Below, piece after piece: positions 8,592-22,162 of a stretch of DNA of 64,000 nucleotides. Within the stretch, counting starts at the first letter, position 1; every line of letters begins with the position of its first letter. The notes under the pieces were generated by a model, which worked only from the letters and a program-made list of their open reading frames with translations, was not told the origin of the DNA and made no database searches. Source of the stretch: Duganella aceris (GTDB lineage: Bacteria > Pseudomonadota > Gammaproteobacteria > Burkholderiales > Burkholderiaceae_D); NCBI RefSeq assembly GCF_011090165.1, contig NZ_JAADJT010000001.1, forward strand, positions 868,001 to 932,000, given 5' to 3'. The position numbers were made by a program, and so were the translations under genes.

Positions 8592-9350
8592 ATGGATTAT
8601 CTGGTGTTGGCGATCGCCGCGTTTGCGGCGGGCCTGGTGGATGCGGTGGTTGGGGGCGGGGGACTGATACAGTTGCCGGTGTTGTTCACGGTGTTTCCCA
8701 ACATGGCGCCGGCCACGCTGGTCGGTACCAGCAAGCTGGCCGGCATCTTCGGCACCAGCGTCGCCGCCGTCAGCTACGCGCGCCGGGTTGCGATCGCCTG
8801 GACCGTCGCCGCGCCGGCCGCCATCGCCGCGTTGATCTTCTCGTTCTGCGGCGCCTATACGGTGACCAAGGTATCGCCCGACTTTCTGCGCGGCGCATTG
8901 CCGGTGGTGCTGTTGCTGGTGGCGATCTACACCTTCGCCAAGAAGGATTTCGGCAGCGTCCACGCGCCGCTGCACTCGGGCGCCAAGGAACAGACGCTGG
9001 CGCTGCTGATCGGCGCCGGCATCGGCTTCTACGACGGCTTCTTTGGTCCCGGTACCGGCAGTTTCCTGGTGTTCCTGTTCGTGCGCATCTTCGGCTTCGA
9101 CTTCCTCGGCGCGTCGGCGGTGGCCAAGATCGTCAACGTTGCCTGCAACTTCGCGGCGCTGGTGTGGTTCGGCTACAGCGGCCATTTGTTGTGGCAACTT
9201 GGCGCGATCATGGCCGTGTGCCAGATAGGCGGTTCGCTGGTCGGCTCGCGGTTGGCGATGAAGCACGGCAGTGGATTTGTCCGCAAGTTATTCCTCATCG
9301 TGGTGTCGGTGCTGATCGTCAAGACGGGATACGACGCTTGGATACGTTGA
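8592..9350 (+). CDS. TSUP (TauE/SafE) family membrane permease
   Basis: The 252-aa integral membrane protein belongs to the sulfite exporter TauE/SafE family. Features are the N-terminal AAFAAGLVDAVVGGGGLIQLP repeat start, FYDGFFGPGTGSF near residue 145 (the second family repeat), and around eight hydrophobic segments. These permeases move organosulfonates, sulfite or similar anions; the substrate here is unknown. The gene diverges from the Fe-ADH gene across a 136-bp gap in which I see no convincing promoter. Its stop is followed at once by a parS site and a terminator. Confidence 0.85.
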   Translation: MDYLVLAIAAFAAGLVDAVVGGGGLIQLPVLFTVFPNMAPATLVGTSKLAGIFGTSVAAVSYARRVAIAWTVAAPAAIAALIFSFCGAYTVTKVSPDFLRGALPVVLLLVAIYTFAKKDFGSVHAPLHSGAKEQTLALLIGAGIGFYDGFFGPGTGSFLVFLFVRIFGFDFLGASAVAKIVNVACNFAALVWFGYSGHLLWQLGAIMAVCQIGGSLVGSRLAMKHGSGFVRKLFLIVVSVLIVKTGYDAWIR

Positions 9351-9354
9351 GGAT

Positions 9355-9370
9355 TGTTTCACGTGGAACA
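9355..9370 (+). promoter_or_regulatory. parS site 1 (ParB binding)
   Basis: TGTTTCACGTGGAACA differs by one base from the widely conserved chromosomal parS palindrome (TGTTTCACGTGAAACA). It lies just before the mnmG-rsmG-parA-parB genes, where chromosomal parS sites commonly occur. ParB, encoded at 12980-13867, is the expected ligand. Confidence 0.9.
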
Positions 9371-9398
9371 AAAAAGGGAGGCTGCGGCCTCCCTTTTT
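9371..9398 (+). terminator. Rho-independent terminator between two parS sites
   Basis: GGGAGGC (9376-9382) pairs with GCCTCCC (9387-9393) around a TGCG loop. An A-tract precedes it and five T follow, so it could act in both directions. It ends the TSUP gene transcript and shields mnmG from read-through. The parS copies flank it on each side. Confidence 0.85.
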
Positions 9399-9401
9399 CA
9401 A

Positions 9402-9417
9402 TGTTTCACGTGGAACA
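9402..9417 (+). promoter_or_regulatory. parS site 2 (ParB binding)
   Basis: TGTTTCACGTGGAACA is identical to site 1 and has the same orientation, 47 bp further on. Two perfect copies of a 16-mer within 63 bp, next to parAB, make the parS call firm. Confidence 0.9.
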
Positions 9418-9465
9418 ATCGCGGATTATTTTTTGCTTAAAAAAGTCGCAGCTGTAAAAAGACTC

Positions 9466-9471
9466 TATAAT
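9466..9471 (+). promoter_or_regulatory. Possible -10 element of the mnmG promoter
   Basis: A perfect TATAAT lies 37 bp before the mnmG start in an AT-rich stretch. No good -35 hexamer is found 16-18 bp upstream, so this is a weak call based on the -10 box and position. Confidence 0.35.
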
Positions 9472-9507
9472 CTGACCTTGATCCCTTCGCTTTAAACCAT
9501 TCCAATC

Positions 9508-11439
9508 ATGTTATTTCCAACTAATTTCGACGTCATCGTTGTCGGCGGTGGTCACGCCGGCACCGAGGCTGCCCTCGCTTCCGCCCGCATGGGCCAGAAG
9601 ACTTTGCTGCTAACGCATAACATTGAGACGCTGGGCCAGATGTCGTGCAACCCCTCCATCGGTGGCATCGGCAAAGGCCATCTGGTCAAGGAAGTCGACG
9701 CCATGGGCGGCGCCATGGCCATCGCCACCGATGAATCCGGCATCCAGTTCCGCATCTTGAACTCGTCCAAAGGCCCGGCCGTGCGCGCCACCCGTGCCCA
9801 GGCAGACCGCATCCTGTACAAGCAGGCGATCCGTTCGCGCCTGGAAAACCAGCCCAACCTGTGGCTGTTCCAGCAGGCCGTTGACGACCTGATGGTGGAG
9901 GGCGACCGCGTGGTCGGCGCCGTCACCCAGATCGGTCTGAAGTTCCTGGCACCGGCCGTGGTGCTGACCGCCGGCACTTTCCTCGACGGTAAGATCCACG
10001 TCGGCCTGCAGAACTACTCGGCCGGCCGCGCCGGCGATCCTCCTGCGATCTCATTGTCGGCGCGCCTGAAGGAACTGAAGCTGCCACAGGGCCGCCTGAA
10101 GACCGGCACGCCACCGCGCATCGACGGCCGCAGCATCGATTTCTCGCTGATGACCGAGCAGCCGGGCGACCTCGATCCAGTGCCGGTGTTCTCGGTGATG
10201 GGCAACGCGGCCATGCACCCAGCGCAGATGCCGTGCTGGGTCACGCACACCAACACCAAGACCCACGACATTATTCGTGCCGGGCTGGACCGCAGCCCGA
10301 TGTACACCGGCGTGATCGAAGGCGTCGGCCCGCGCTATTGCCCGTCGATCGAGGACAAGATCCATCGCTTCTCGGCCAAGGAATCGCACCAGATTTTCCT
10401 GGAGCCGGAAGGCTTGACCACCAACGAGTTCTATCCAAACGGCATCTCGACCAGCCTGCCGTTCGACGTGCAGATCGAGCTGGTGCGCTCGATGAAGGGC
10501 ATGGAAAACGCCCACATCCTGCGTCCGGGCTACGCCATCGAATACGATTATTTCGACCCGCGCGGTCTGAAAGCATCGCTGGAAACCAAGGCTGTGAGCG
10601 GCCTGTACTTCGCCGGCCAGATCAACGGCACCACCGGCTACGAGGAGGCGGCGGCGCAGGGCATGCTGGCCGGTATCAACGCGGCGCTGCAAACCCAGGG
10701 CCGCGAGTCGTGGACGCCGGCCCGGTCCGAGGCATATTTGGGCGTGCTGGTTGACGATCTGGTCACGCAGGGCGTGCTGGAGCCGTACCGCATGTTCACC
10801 AGCCGTGCCGAGTATCGCCTCAGCCTGCGTGAAGACAACGCGGACATGCGCCTGACCGAAATCGGCCGCAAACTGGGCGTGGTTGGCGATGCTCAGTGGC
10901 AGGCGTTCGAGACCAAACGCGAGGCGGTGGCGCTGGAACTGGAGCGTCTGCGCTCCACGTGGGTCAATCCACGCATCCTGGAAGCGGCCGAATCCGAGCG
11001 CGTGATCGGCCAGGCCATCGAGCGCGAGTATTCGCTGGCCAACCTGCTGGCGCGTCCCGGCGTCGATTACGACAAGCTGATGAGCCTGTCCGGCATCGAC
11101 GGCCGCGAGCTGGCCGGTCCCGGCGTGACCGATGAAGCAGTGCGCGAACAGGTGGAAATCCAGCTCAAATATTCGGGTTATATCGACCGCCAGACCAAGG
11201 AAGTCGAGCGCCACGAGCACTACGAAAACCTGAAATTGCCGGAAGGTTTCAACTACCTGGACATCACCGCGCTGTCGGTGGAAGTGCGGCAGAAACTGCA
11301 CGCGCAGCGTCCGGAGACCCTGGGTCAGGCGTCGCGCATTTCCGGCGTGACGCCGGCGGCGATCTCGCTGCTGTTGGTGCACCTGAAGAAAGCCGGTTTC
11401 GGTGGATTTGTGAATGAAAAAGACGAGGCTGTTCAATGA
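9508..11439 (+). CDS. mnmG: tRNA uridine-5-carboxymethylaminomethyl modification enzyme MnmG (GidA)
   Basis: MnmG, together with MnmE, installs the cmnm5 group on wobble uridine 34 of certain tRNAs, using FAD and methylene-tetrahydrofolate. The 643-aa length is typical. The dinucleotide-binding motif [19 protein letters not shown] lies at residues 11-29. The family signatures [13 protein letters not shown] (near residue 90) and [16 protein letters not shown] (near residue 370) are clear. It is followed by rsmG with a 4-nt ATGA overlap, the standard gidA-gidB arrangement near chromosomal parAB. Confidence 0.97.
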   Translation: MLFPTNFDVIVVGGGHAGTEAALASARMGQKTLLLTHNIETLGQMSCNPSIGGIGKGHLVKEVDAMGGAMAIATDESGIQFRILNSSKGPAVRATRAQADRILYKQAIRSRLENQPNLWLFQQAVDDLMVEGDRVVGAVTQIGLKFLAPAVVLTAGTFLDGKIHVGLQNYSAGRAGDPPAISLSARLKELKLPQGRLKTGTPPRIDGRSIDFSLMTEQPGDLDPVPVFSVMGNAAMHPAQMPCWVTHTNTKTHDIIRAGLDRSPMYTGVIEGVGPRYCPSIEDKIHRFSAKESHQIFLEPEGLTTNEFYPNGISTSLPFDVQIELVRSMKGMENAHILRPGYAIEYDYFDPRGLKASLETKAVSGLYFAGQINGTTGYEEAAAQGMLAGINAALQTQGRESWTPARSEAYLGVLVDDLVTQGVLEPYRMFTSRAEYRLSLREDNADMRLTEIGRKLGVVGDAQWQAFETKREAVALELERLRSTWVNPRILEAAESERVIGQAIEREYSLANLLARPGVDYDKLMSLSGIDGRELAGPGVTDEAVREQVEIQLKYSGYIDRQTKEVERHEHYENLKLPEGFNYLDITALSVEVRQKLHAQRPETLGQASRISGVTPAAISLLLVHLKKAGFGGFVNEKDEAVQ

Positions 11440-12086
11440 AGGTGTTTGACCGTGTAGTGATTGCGGATGTTTTAAAACAAGGCATCAAAGACCTGAAACT
11501 GGACCTGAACGACGGCCAGGTGGAAAAGCTGCTGGACTACTTGGCGCTGCTGAACAAGTGGAACTCGGTGTACAACCTGACATCGGTGCGCGATCCGATG
11601 CAGATGGTAACGCTGCACGTGCTGGACTCGCTGGCGGCCGTTCCCGCATTCAAGGATGCGAAGAACGTGCTGGACGTGGGAGCAGGGGGTGGATTGCCGG
11701 GCATGGTGCTGGCGATCAGCCGGCCGGACATGAAAGTGTCGATGATCGACACGGTGCACAAGAAGACCGCGTTTTTGAACCAGGTGAAGGCGGAGCTGGA
11801 ATTGGCCAACGTCACGGTGTACACCAAGCGGGTGGAGCAGCTGGAAGTGAAGACGAAATTCGACGTCATCACCTCGCGCGCTTTTGCCGACCTTTCCGAC
11901 TTCGTCAACTGGTCGGGACACGTTTTGGCCGAGGGCGGGCAATTCATCGCCTTGAAAGGGACGGCGCCGGCGGAGGAGCGCGAGCGACTCCCAGAGCCAT
12001 GGAAAGTGCAGAAACTGGAGCCTTTGGAGGTACCGGGACTGGATGCGGAGCGTCACCTGGTTTTCATTAAAGCAGAATCGGTATAA
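11436..12086 (+). CDS. rsmG: 16S rRNA (guanine527-N7)-methyltransferase RsmG (GidB)
   Basis: RsmG uses S-adenosylmethionine to methylate G527 in the 530 loop of 16S rRNA. The 216-aa protein has the GidB signature YNLTSVRDP near residue 48 and the SAM-binding [15 protein letters not shown] near residue 78. [13 protein letters not shown] follows near residue 145. It starts within the last codons of mnmG (4-nt overlap) and ends at an AT-rich intergenic region containing palindromes before parA. Loss of this enzyme is known to give low-level streptomycin resistance in other bacteria. Confidence 0.96.
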   Translation: MKVFDRVVIADVLKQGIKDLKLDLNDGQVEKLLDYLALLNKWNSVYNLTSVRDPMQMVTLHVLDSLAAVPAFKDAKNVLDVGAGGGLPGMVLAISRPDMKVSMIDTVHKKTAFLNQVKAELELANVTVYTKRVEQLEVKTKFDVITSRAFADLSDFVNWSGHVLAEGGQFIALKGTAPAEERERLPEPWKVQKLEPLEVPGLDAERHLVFIKAESV

Positions 12087-12151
12087 ACGATTTATACGAT
12101 ATAAATGAAATATACAGTTTATTCCGTATAAACTATATAAATCGTTTATAT
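12081..12151. promoter_or_regulatory. AT-rich palindrome array upstream of parA (candidate operator/promoter)
   Basis: Several palindromes share TATAAA/TTTATA arms. GTATAAA-CGA-TTTATAC is at 12081-12097, TTTATA-CGA-TATAAA at 12091-12105, GTTTAT-TCCGT-ATAAAC at 12117-12133 and ATATAAA-TCG-TTTATAT at 12135-12151. The first and last also form a 15-bp perfect inverted repeat (12082-12096 with 12136-12150). The region is strongly AT-rich among GC-rich genes. It may be the parAB operator for autoregulation; no regulator is proven. Confidence 0.55.
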
Positions 12152-12196
12152 CGTTTTAATAGTATAAATAATTAAGCAGTACAACTAAAAAAATAC

Positions 12197-12967
12197 ATGG
12201 CGAAAATTTTTTGCGTAGCGAATCAAAAGGGTGGCGTAGGCAAGACCACCACGACGGTCAACCTGGCCGCCGGATTGGCAAAGCTGAACCAGCGCGTATT
12301 GCTGGTCGACCTCGACCCTCAGGGCAACGCCACGATGGGGGCGGGCATCAACAAGGCGGGACTGCCGGCATCGACCTATGAGGTCTTGCTCGGCTCGTCC
12401 GACGTCGCCACCGCGCGCCAGCGTTCGGAGCCCGGTCAGTTCGACGTGCTGCCGTCCAACCGCGAGCTGGCCGGCGCCGAAGTCGAGATGGTGGAACTGG
12501 ACAACCGCGAGCGCCGCCTCAAGGATGCGTTGGCATTGGTCGACAAGGACTACGACTTCATCCTGATCGACTGCCCGCCGGCCTTGTCGATGCTGACCTT
12601 GAACGGCCTGTGCGCCGCGCACGGCGTCATCATTCCGATGCAGTGCGAGTACTACGCGCTGGAAGGGCTGTCCGACCTGGTCAACACCATCAAGAAGGTG
12701 CACGCCAACCTCAACCCCGATCTGAAGATCATCGGTCTGCTGCGCGTGATGTTCGATCCGCGCATGACCTTGTCGCAGCAGGTGTCGGCCCAGCTGGAGC
12801 AGCACTTCGGCGACAAGGTCTTCAAGACCATCATCCCGCGCAACGTGCGTCTGGCCGAAGCGCCGTCGTACGGCTTGCCGGGCGTCACATTCGATCCGTC
12901 CTCCAAGGGCGCGCAGGCGTACATCGCCTTCGGCGCCGAGATGGTCAAGCGCATCAAGAAAATGTAA
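12197..12967 (+). CDS. parA: Chromosome partitioning ATPase ParA (Soj)
   Basis: This Walker-type ATPase positions and segregates the ParB-parS complex. The deviant Walker A KGGVGKTTTT (residues about 11-20) with its signature lysine and Walker B LIDCPPALS (near residue 118) are intact. The 256-aa length matches chromosomal ParA/Soj without the extra N-terminal DNA-binding domain of plasmid type Ia proteins, so it is the chromosomal form. It is 12 nt upstream of parB and shares its operon. Two parS sites lie 2.8 kb upstream. Confidence 0.96.
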   Translation: MAKIFCVANQKGGVGKTTTTVNLAAGLAKLNQRVLLVDLDPQGNATMGAGINKAGLPASTYEVLLGSSDVATARQRSEPGQFDVLPSNRELAGAEVEMVELDNRERRLKDALALVDKDYDFILIDCPPALSMLTLNGLCAAHGVIIPMQCEYYALEGLSDLVNTIKKVHANLNPDLKIIGLLRVMFDPRMTLSQQVSAQLEQHFGDKVFKTIIPRNVRLAEAPSYGLPGVTFDPSSKGAQAYIAFGAEMVKRIKKM

Positions 12968-12979
12968 GGCATCACAATC

Positions 12980-13867
12980 ATGGCAACTAAAAAACTCAAA
13001 GGTCTCGGTCGCGGCCTGGACGCGCTGCTCGGCGGCGATGGCGACATGAACACCCCGGACGCCAACACGCCGTCCCAGCTGCCGGTCACGCAAATGCAGG
13101 CAGGCAAGTATCAACCGCGTACCCGCATGGACGAGGGCGGATTGCAGGAACTGGCGGCGTCGATCAAGACCCAGGGCATCATGCAACCGATCCTGGTGCG
13201 GCCGGTCGGCACCGACAAGCTGACCGGTTCGGTCAAGTACGAGATCATCGCCGGCGAACGCCGCTTCCGCGCGGCGCAGCTGGCCGGGCTGGAAGTGTTG
13301 CCGGTGCTGGTACGCGACGTCGACGACCAGGCCGCCGCCGCGATGGCGCTGATCGAGAACATGCAGCGCGAGGATCTGAATCCGCTGGAGGAGGCGCAGG
13401 GCATCCATCGCCTGATCACCGATTTCAGTTTCACCCACGAACAGGCGGCCAACGCGGTCGGCCGTTCGCGCAGCGCGGTATCCAATCTGTTGCGTTTGAT
13501 GAACCTGGCGAATCCGGTGCAAACCATGCTGATGGCTGGAGATATCGACATGGGTCACGCCCGTGCGCTGTTGTCGGTCGATGCCGCCAGCCAGATCAAC
13601 CTCGCCAACACCGTGGTCGCCAAGCGTTTGTCGGTCCGCGAAACCGAGAAACTGGTTGCGCGCACGCTGGAAGAACAAAAGGCGGCGCCGGTCGAAGCAC
13701 GCCAGAAGGAAAAATCCGGCGACATCCAGCGCCTGGAGGAAGAATTGTCCGACGCGCTGGCGACGCCGGTGGTATTCAAGATGGGCGCCAAGGGCCGTGG
13801 TCAAATGATCATCGACTTCGCCGACCTGGATATCCTCGACGGCGTGCTGGCCCGTCTGCGCGCATAA
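12980..13867 (+). CDS. parB: Chromosome partitioning protein ParB (Spo0J)
   Basis: ParB binds parS and spreads as a CTP-dependent clamp. The 295-aa protein begins with the conserved KLKGLGRGLDALLGG. The CTP-binding block ends with AGERRFRAAQLAG near residue 95, and the ENMQREDLNPLEEAQG motif follows near residue 130. The helix-turn-helix that reads parS, AANAVGRSRSAVSNLLRL, is near residue 157. A C-terminal dimerisation domain closes the chain. It is the partner of parA, and of the parS sites at 9355 and 9402. Confidence 0.96.
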   Translation: MATKKLKGLGRGLDALLGGDGDMNTPDANTPSQLPVTQMQAGKYQPRTRMDEGGLQELAASIKTQGIMQPILVRPVGTDKLTGSVKYEIIAGERRFRAAQLAGLEVLPVLVRDVDDQAAAAMALIENMQREDLNPLEEAQGIHRLITDFSFTHEQAANAVGRSRSAVSNLLRLMNLANPVQTMLMAGDIDMGHARALLSVDAASQINLANTVVAKRLSVRETEKLVARTLEEQKAAPVEARQKEKSGDIQRLEEELSDALATPVVFKMGAKGRGQMIIDFADLDILDGVLARLRA

Positions 13868-13883
13868 AACTAAATGAGGCCCA

Positions 13884-13914
13884 CCGTTTTGTTAAGTATT
13901 ACTTAACAAAACGG
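13884..13914. promoter_or_regulatory. Perfect 14-bp inverted repeat downstream of parB
   Basis: CCGTTTTGTTAAGT (13884-13897) and ACTTAACAAAACGG (13901-13914) are exact complements with an ATT centre. There is no T-tract on either side, so it is not a standard Rho-independent terminator. It lies 17 bp after parB and about 100 bp before the ATP synthase promoter. It may still end parAB transcripts or may be a protein-binding site. Confidence 0.6.
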
Positions 13915-14013
13915 AAAACGCTTAACTCGCCTCAAGTTGGTGCAAAGCGCGCTGAAATGTTTGTAAAAGCGTCTCTTTCGCGCACACGAATGCTCTGCTG
14001 CGGTGCAGCATGT

Positions 14014-14043
14014 TTGACGCGATACATGAAAGACACATATAAT
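14014..14043 (+). promoter_or_regulatory. sigma70 promoter of the ATP synthase operon
   Basis: TTGACG (14014-14019) and TATAAT (14038-14043) are separated by 18 bp and lie 42 bp before the atpI start. Both hexamers are near perfect, as expected for a strong housekeeping promoter. GGGAG at 14072-14076 serves as the ribosome site. Confidence 0.75.
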
Positions 14044-14085
14044 CACGCGTCTTTAGGTTTATCGGCATTTTGGGAGCCTCGCCAG

Positions 14086-14451
14086 ATGAGTGATTCGACG
14101 AGTATTTCCAAGCCGATTTTCAAAGTCGTCGCCCTCCAGTTAGCCATCGCAACTGGATTCGCCTTGCTCGCCTGGAACTGGGGTGGAGGTCTCAAAGCTT
14201 GGTCGGCCGCCTATGGCGGAGCAATCGCAGTCATCGGGAGTCTGATGTACGCGATGATTGTTGCGGGCGGAACAAATGACGCGAAAAAAGCTTTCCGGTC
14301 GCATGTACGCGCCGAAGTAGTGAAAATATTTATCACGGTAGTGCTGTTTATTCTGGCACTGGCGCTGTTTCAGTCGGCCTCTTGGTTATGGCTGATCTTG
14401 GGTTTCGCGGTGGCAACCTTGGCTTACTGGTTTTCACTGCTCGCAATTTAA
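14086..14451 (+). CDS. atpI: ATP synthase accessory protein AtpI
   Basis: The 121-aa membrane protein is the first gene of the F1Fo operon. It has four hydrophobic segments, including GFALLAWNWGGGLKAWSAAYGG and the paired C-terminal helices. AtpI helps assemble the c-ring and is not part of the final enzyme. The frame stays open upstream to 13957, but the ATG at 14086 has GGGAG 9 nt upstream and lies downstream of the promoter, so it is the start. atpB follows after 21 nt. Confidence 0.88.
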   Translation: MSDSTSISKPIFKVVALQLAIATGFALLAWNWGGGLKAWSAAYGGAIAVIGSLMYAMIVAGGTNDAKKAFRSHVRAEVVKIFITVVLFILALALFQSASWLWLILGFAVATLAYWFSLLAI

Positions 14452-15618
<1,167 letters not shown>

Positions 15619-15660
15619 TCCGCTCCACCCTAGGAGAAACTTTTAGTTAGGAGCAAAGGT

Positions 15661-16131
15661 ATGGACATCAATATGTCTCTCATCGGTCAGATGATCACCT
15701 TCGCGGTGTTGGTCTGGGTATCGATGAAGTTCGTATTTCCATCGCTGAACGCAGCGTTGGATGAGCGTGCCAAGCGTATCGCTGACGGTCTGGCTGCGGC
15801 CGACCAGGGTCAGCAAGCGATGGTAGTCGCTGAAAAGCGCGCCAGCGAAGCGCTGGCAGGTGCACGCGAAGAAGCTTCGCAACGCGTTGCCGACGCTGAA
15901 AAGCGCGCGCAACTGGTCGCCGAAGAAATCAAAGCGAATGCACAAGCCGAAGCGGACCGCATCATTGCGCAAGCCAAGGCCGACGCCGATCAGCAACTGA
16001 CCAAGGCGCGCGAAGCGCTGCGCGCTCAGGTGGCTGACCTGGCTGTGAAGGGCGCCGAGCAAATCCTCAAGCGCGAAGTCAACGCCTCGGCCCACGCCGA
16101 TCTGTTGTCGCGCCTGGCTGTCGAGCTGTAA
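15661..16131 (+). CDS. atpF: ATP synthase Fo subunit b
   Basis: This is the peripheral stalk subunit, 156 aa. It has one N-terminal membrane helix ([21 protein letters not shown]), then a long alanine- and glutamate-rich helix that dimerises, including the typical [14 protein letters not shown] and [11 protein letters not shown]. It binds the delta subunit, encoded next, with a 2-nt gap. Length and hydropathy match E. coli subunit b. Confidence 0.95.
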   Translation: MDINMSLIGQMITFAVLVWVSMKFVFPSLNAALDERAKRIADGLAAADQGQQAMVVAEKRASEALAGAREEASQRVADAEKRAQLVAEEIKANAQAEADRIIAQAKADADQQLTKAREALRAQVADLAVKGAEQILKREVNASAHADLLSRLAVEL

Positions 16132-16133
16132 TC

Positions 16134-16679
16134 ATGGCAGAAAACGCAACCGTCGCCCGTCCCTACGCGGAAGCTTTGTTCCGCGTAGCCCAAGCAGGTA
16201 AGGAATCGTTCAACCTCGCGGCGTGGTCCGAACTGGTGGCCGAACTGGCCCAGATCGGTGCCCACCCCGAGGTGCAAGCATTCGCCCGCAACCCGAAAGC
16301 GTCGGCAGCCGATGTCACCGCCGCCATCACGGCGCTGGTGAAATCGTCGTTGAACACGGAAGCGAAAAACTTCCTGGCGATGCTGGTCGAAAACGGCCGC
16401 ATCAGTCTGCTGCCGGAAATCGGCGCGCAATTCCAGGCGTTGAAAAACGCCGTGGAAGGTGCGGCAGACGCCGACATCACCAGCGCTTTCGACCTGAGCT
16501 CGGCCCAGGTGAGCGAGCTGATCGCGACGCTGGAAAAGAAATTCGGCCGCAAGCTGAACCCGGTCGTGACCGTGGATCCAGCGTTGATCGGTGGCGTGCG
16601 CGTGGTGGTTGGCGATGAAGTGCTGGACACTTCGGTCCGCGCCAAGCTGCAGCAAATGCGTGTTGCACTGGTCGCGTAA
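16134..16679 (+). CDS. atpH: ATP synthase F1 subunit delta
   Basis: Delta joins the top of F1 to the b stalk. The 181-aa protein opens with [12 protein letters not shown], the family hallmark, and closes with [26 protein letters not shown], the conserved C-terminal signature. It lies between atpF and atpA as usual. A 65-bp gap with its own ribosome site (AGGAGT) precedes atpA. Confidence 0.95.
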   Translation: MAENATVARPYAEALFRVAQAGKESFNLAAWSELVAELAQIGAHPEVQAFARNPKASAADVTAAITALVKSSLNTEAKNFLAMLVENGRISLLPEIGAQFQALKNAVEGAADADITSAFDLSSAQVSELIATLEKKFGRKLNPVVTVDPALIGGVRVVVGDEVLDTSVRAKLQQMRVALVA

Positions 16680-16744
16680 GCAGACCCGCTTAGAACAGAT
16701 TCTTCCCCTCGCGCAAGCTGAGAGAAACACTTTTAGGAGTTAGT

Positions 16745-18286
<1,542 letters not shown>

Positions 18287-18338
18287 GCGAAACGGCGATC
18301 CTGACGGGTCGCCTTCCGCGCAGAAGGAGTAAGGACTC

Positions 18339-20644
<2,306 letters not shown>

Positions 20645-20704
20645 TCGTTGAGTTTCGATCGCGGTCCCGTGCGAACGGGGCCGCATCACACCGACAGGAC
20701 ACAC

Positions 20705-21127
20705 ATGGCAAACACTATTCACGTTGACGTGGTTTCCGCCGAGGAGTTGATCTACTCGGGCGAAGCCGAATTCGTCGCGTTGCCGGGCGAGCAGGGCGAG
20801 CTGGGGATCTATCCCAAGCACACGCCGTTGATCACCCGCATCCGTCCGGGCGCGGTGCGCATCCAGGTACCAGGTCAAGCTGAGGAAGAATTTGTCTTCG
20901 TCGCCGGCGGCCTGCTGGAAGTGCAGCCGGGTACTGTGACGGTGCTGGCGGATACCGCGATTCGCGGCAAGGATCTGGACGAAGCCAAAGCGACTTCGGC
21001 CAAGAAACGCGCCGAAGAAGCGCTGGCGAACAACACCTCCGGTATCGACTACGCGAAAGCGCAAGCCGAACTGGCAGCGGCCATCGGCCAGCTGGCGGCG
21101 ATCGCCAAACTCCGCGCAAAGCACTAA
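20705..21127 (+). CDS. atpC: ATP synthase F1 subunit epsilon
   Basis: Epsilon couples rotation and inhibits wasteful ATP hydrolysis. From the ATG at 20705 it has 140 aa, the usual size. The N-terminal beta domain carries [21 protein letters not shown] sequence ([20 protein letters not shown]), followed by two C-terminal helices rich in Ala, Glu and Lys. The open frame extends upstream to 20648, but homology begins at [10 protein letters not shown]. It is last in the operon and a terminator follows. Confidence 0.95.
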   Translation: MANTIHVDVVSAEELIYSGEAEFVALPGEQGELGIYPKHTPLITRIRPGAVRIQVPGQAEEEFVFVAGGLLEVQPGTVTVLADTAIRGKDLDEAKATSAKKRAEEALANNTSGIDYAKAQAELAAAIGQLAAIAKLRAKH

Positions 21128-21156
21128 TCAGCGCGCAGCAAGCAACACAGCAAAAA

Positions 21157-21179
21157 GGCAGCCGAGGCTGCCTTTTTTT
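21157..21179 (+). terminator. Rho-independent terminator of the ATP synthase operon
   Basis: GGCAGC (21157-21162) pairs with GCTGCC (21167-21172) around a CGAG loop and is followed by seven T (21173-21179). An A-tract precedes the stem. It lies 29 nt after the atpC stop. Confidence 0.88.
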
Positions 21180-21181
21180 AT

Positions 21182-21840
21182 GTCGGCCGCTAGTAAATTT
21201 TTCTTTCCTACCCGTTTGTTCCGCCCGGCAGCCTTTGCCGACCGTTCGAACGTCCCACTGGCGTTTCGGCCCCTTCACCGGCTTGTACGCGCTGATGCGG
21301 TTTGTGTTCTTGGCCATCCTCGGCATGCTCAGCGATCGCTTCGGCCGCCGGGTTGTGCTGCTGCTGTCTCTGGCCGGCAGCGTGGTCGATTATGTGTTCA
21401 TGGCGATCGGGCCATCGCTGTCGCTGCTCTTTTTAGGCCGCGCCATCGCCGGCATCACCGGCACCAGCATGGCCGCGACCTCGGCCTACATCGCCGACGT
21501 CACGCCGGAAGACCTGCATTCGCGCCGCTACGGCCAGCTGGGCGCTTGCTTTGGCATCGGCTTCATCATCGGCCCGGTGATCGGCGGTGAGCTCGGCTCC
21601 CACCGGGTACGGGCGCCATTTTTGGCGGCGGCGGCGATGAACGACTTTGTTCATGGTGCGGGAGTCGCATACGGCGCGCAATGGGGACTCGGCCGGGAAG
21701 CGTGAACTCGGAGCGTTGGGGCGAACGTCGCGCCGGCGTTGTCGGGCAGCATCGGCTCGGATCTGGAGGGCGTGCTGGCCAGCACCGCCAGCCGCGCCAA
21801 CGTGATCGGCCCGGTCGCGATCAGCACAATCTACTTCATA
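21182..21840 (+). pseudogene. Decayed TetA-like MFS efflux transporter remnant
   Basis: The frame at 21235-21705 encodes a piece of a 12-TM major facilitator transporter. It includes the motif-A loop GMLSDRFGRRVVLLLSLAG and the GRAIAGITGTSMAATSAYIAD and CFGIGFIIGPVIGGELG segments that resemble TetA-type tetracycline efflux pumps. The first membrane helix is missing or scrambled, the frame stops after about 157 codons, and a later piece (LEGVLASTASRANVIGPVAISTIYF region, about 21739-21840) matches helices near the C-terminus. The middle half is lost. It is therefore an internally deleted pseudogene, next to a toxin-antitoxin pair. Confidence 0.75.
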
Positions 21841-21841
21841 A

Positions 21842-22162
21842 TTAAAGCTGGAGTTCGATCAAGGTTCGAGGCGCCAAGGTCGGCAGCGTTGCCAGTATCT
21901 TGGGAACCAGTTGCCGAAATGACGACAATAGCCCGTCCGGCGTGGTTAGTACAACTACCGCCACAGGCAGAGTATTGAGATTCTGTTGGTATTGGATATT
22001 TCTGTCTGCTGTAAAAAGCACATCGAAACTCTGCGCCGCCAGCTTCAGTAACTGGCCGTTATTGGTGCCTCCCCAGCCACATTGCACGACTGTGCGCACG
22101 CTGTGACTAGTCAGATCGGCTGCGAGTGGCGCAGGCATCGATTCATCGAACAAGATGCGCAT
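21842..22162 (-). CDS. DUF5615 PIN-like toxin-family protein
   Basis: The 106-aa protein begins MRILFDESMPAPLAADL, the acidic N-terminal strand typical of DUF5615/Mut7-C-like PIN-fold proteins, and has LFTADRNIQYQQN near residue 50 with the second conserved acidic site. Such proteins are predicted RNases and are usually paired with DUF433 antitoxins, as here. Its start overlaps the end of the upstream DUF433 gene by 20 bp, so the two are coupled. Base composition is lower in GC than the flanking core genes, which fits horizontal transfer. Toxicity is inferred from the family and pairing. Confidence 0.75.
   Translation of the reverse strand: MRILFDESMPAPLAADLTSHSVRTVVQCGWGGTNNGQLLKLAAQSFDVLFTADRNIQYQQNLNTLPVAVVVLTTPDGLLSSFRQLVPKILATLPTLAPRTLIELQL

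Noticed and set aside
13957..14085. N-terminal extension of AtpI from 13957
   Set aside because: It would overlap the promoter elements and does not match the AtpI family; the ATG at 14086 with GGGAG is better.
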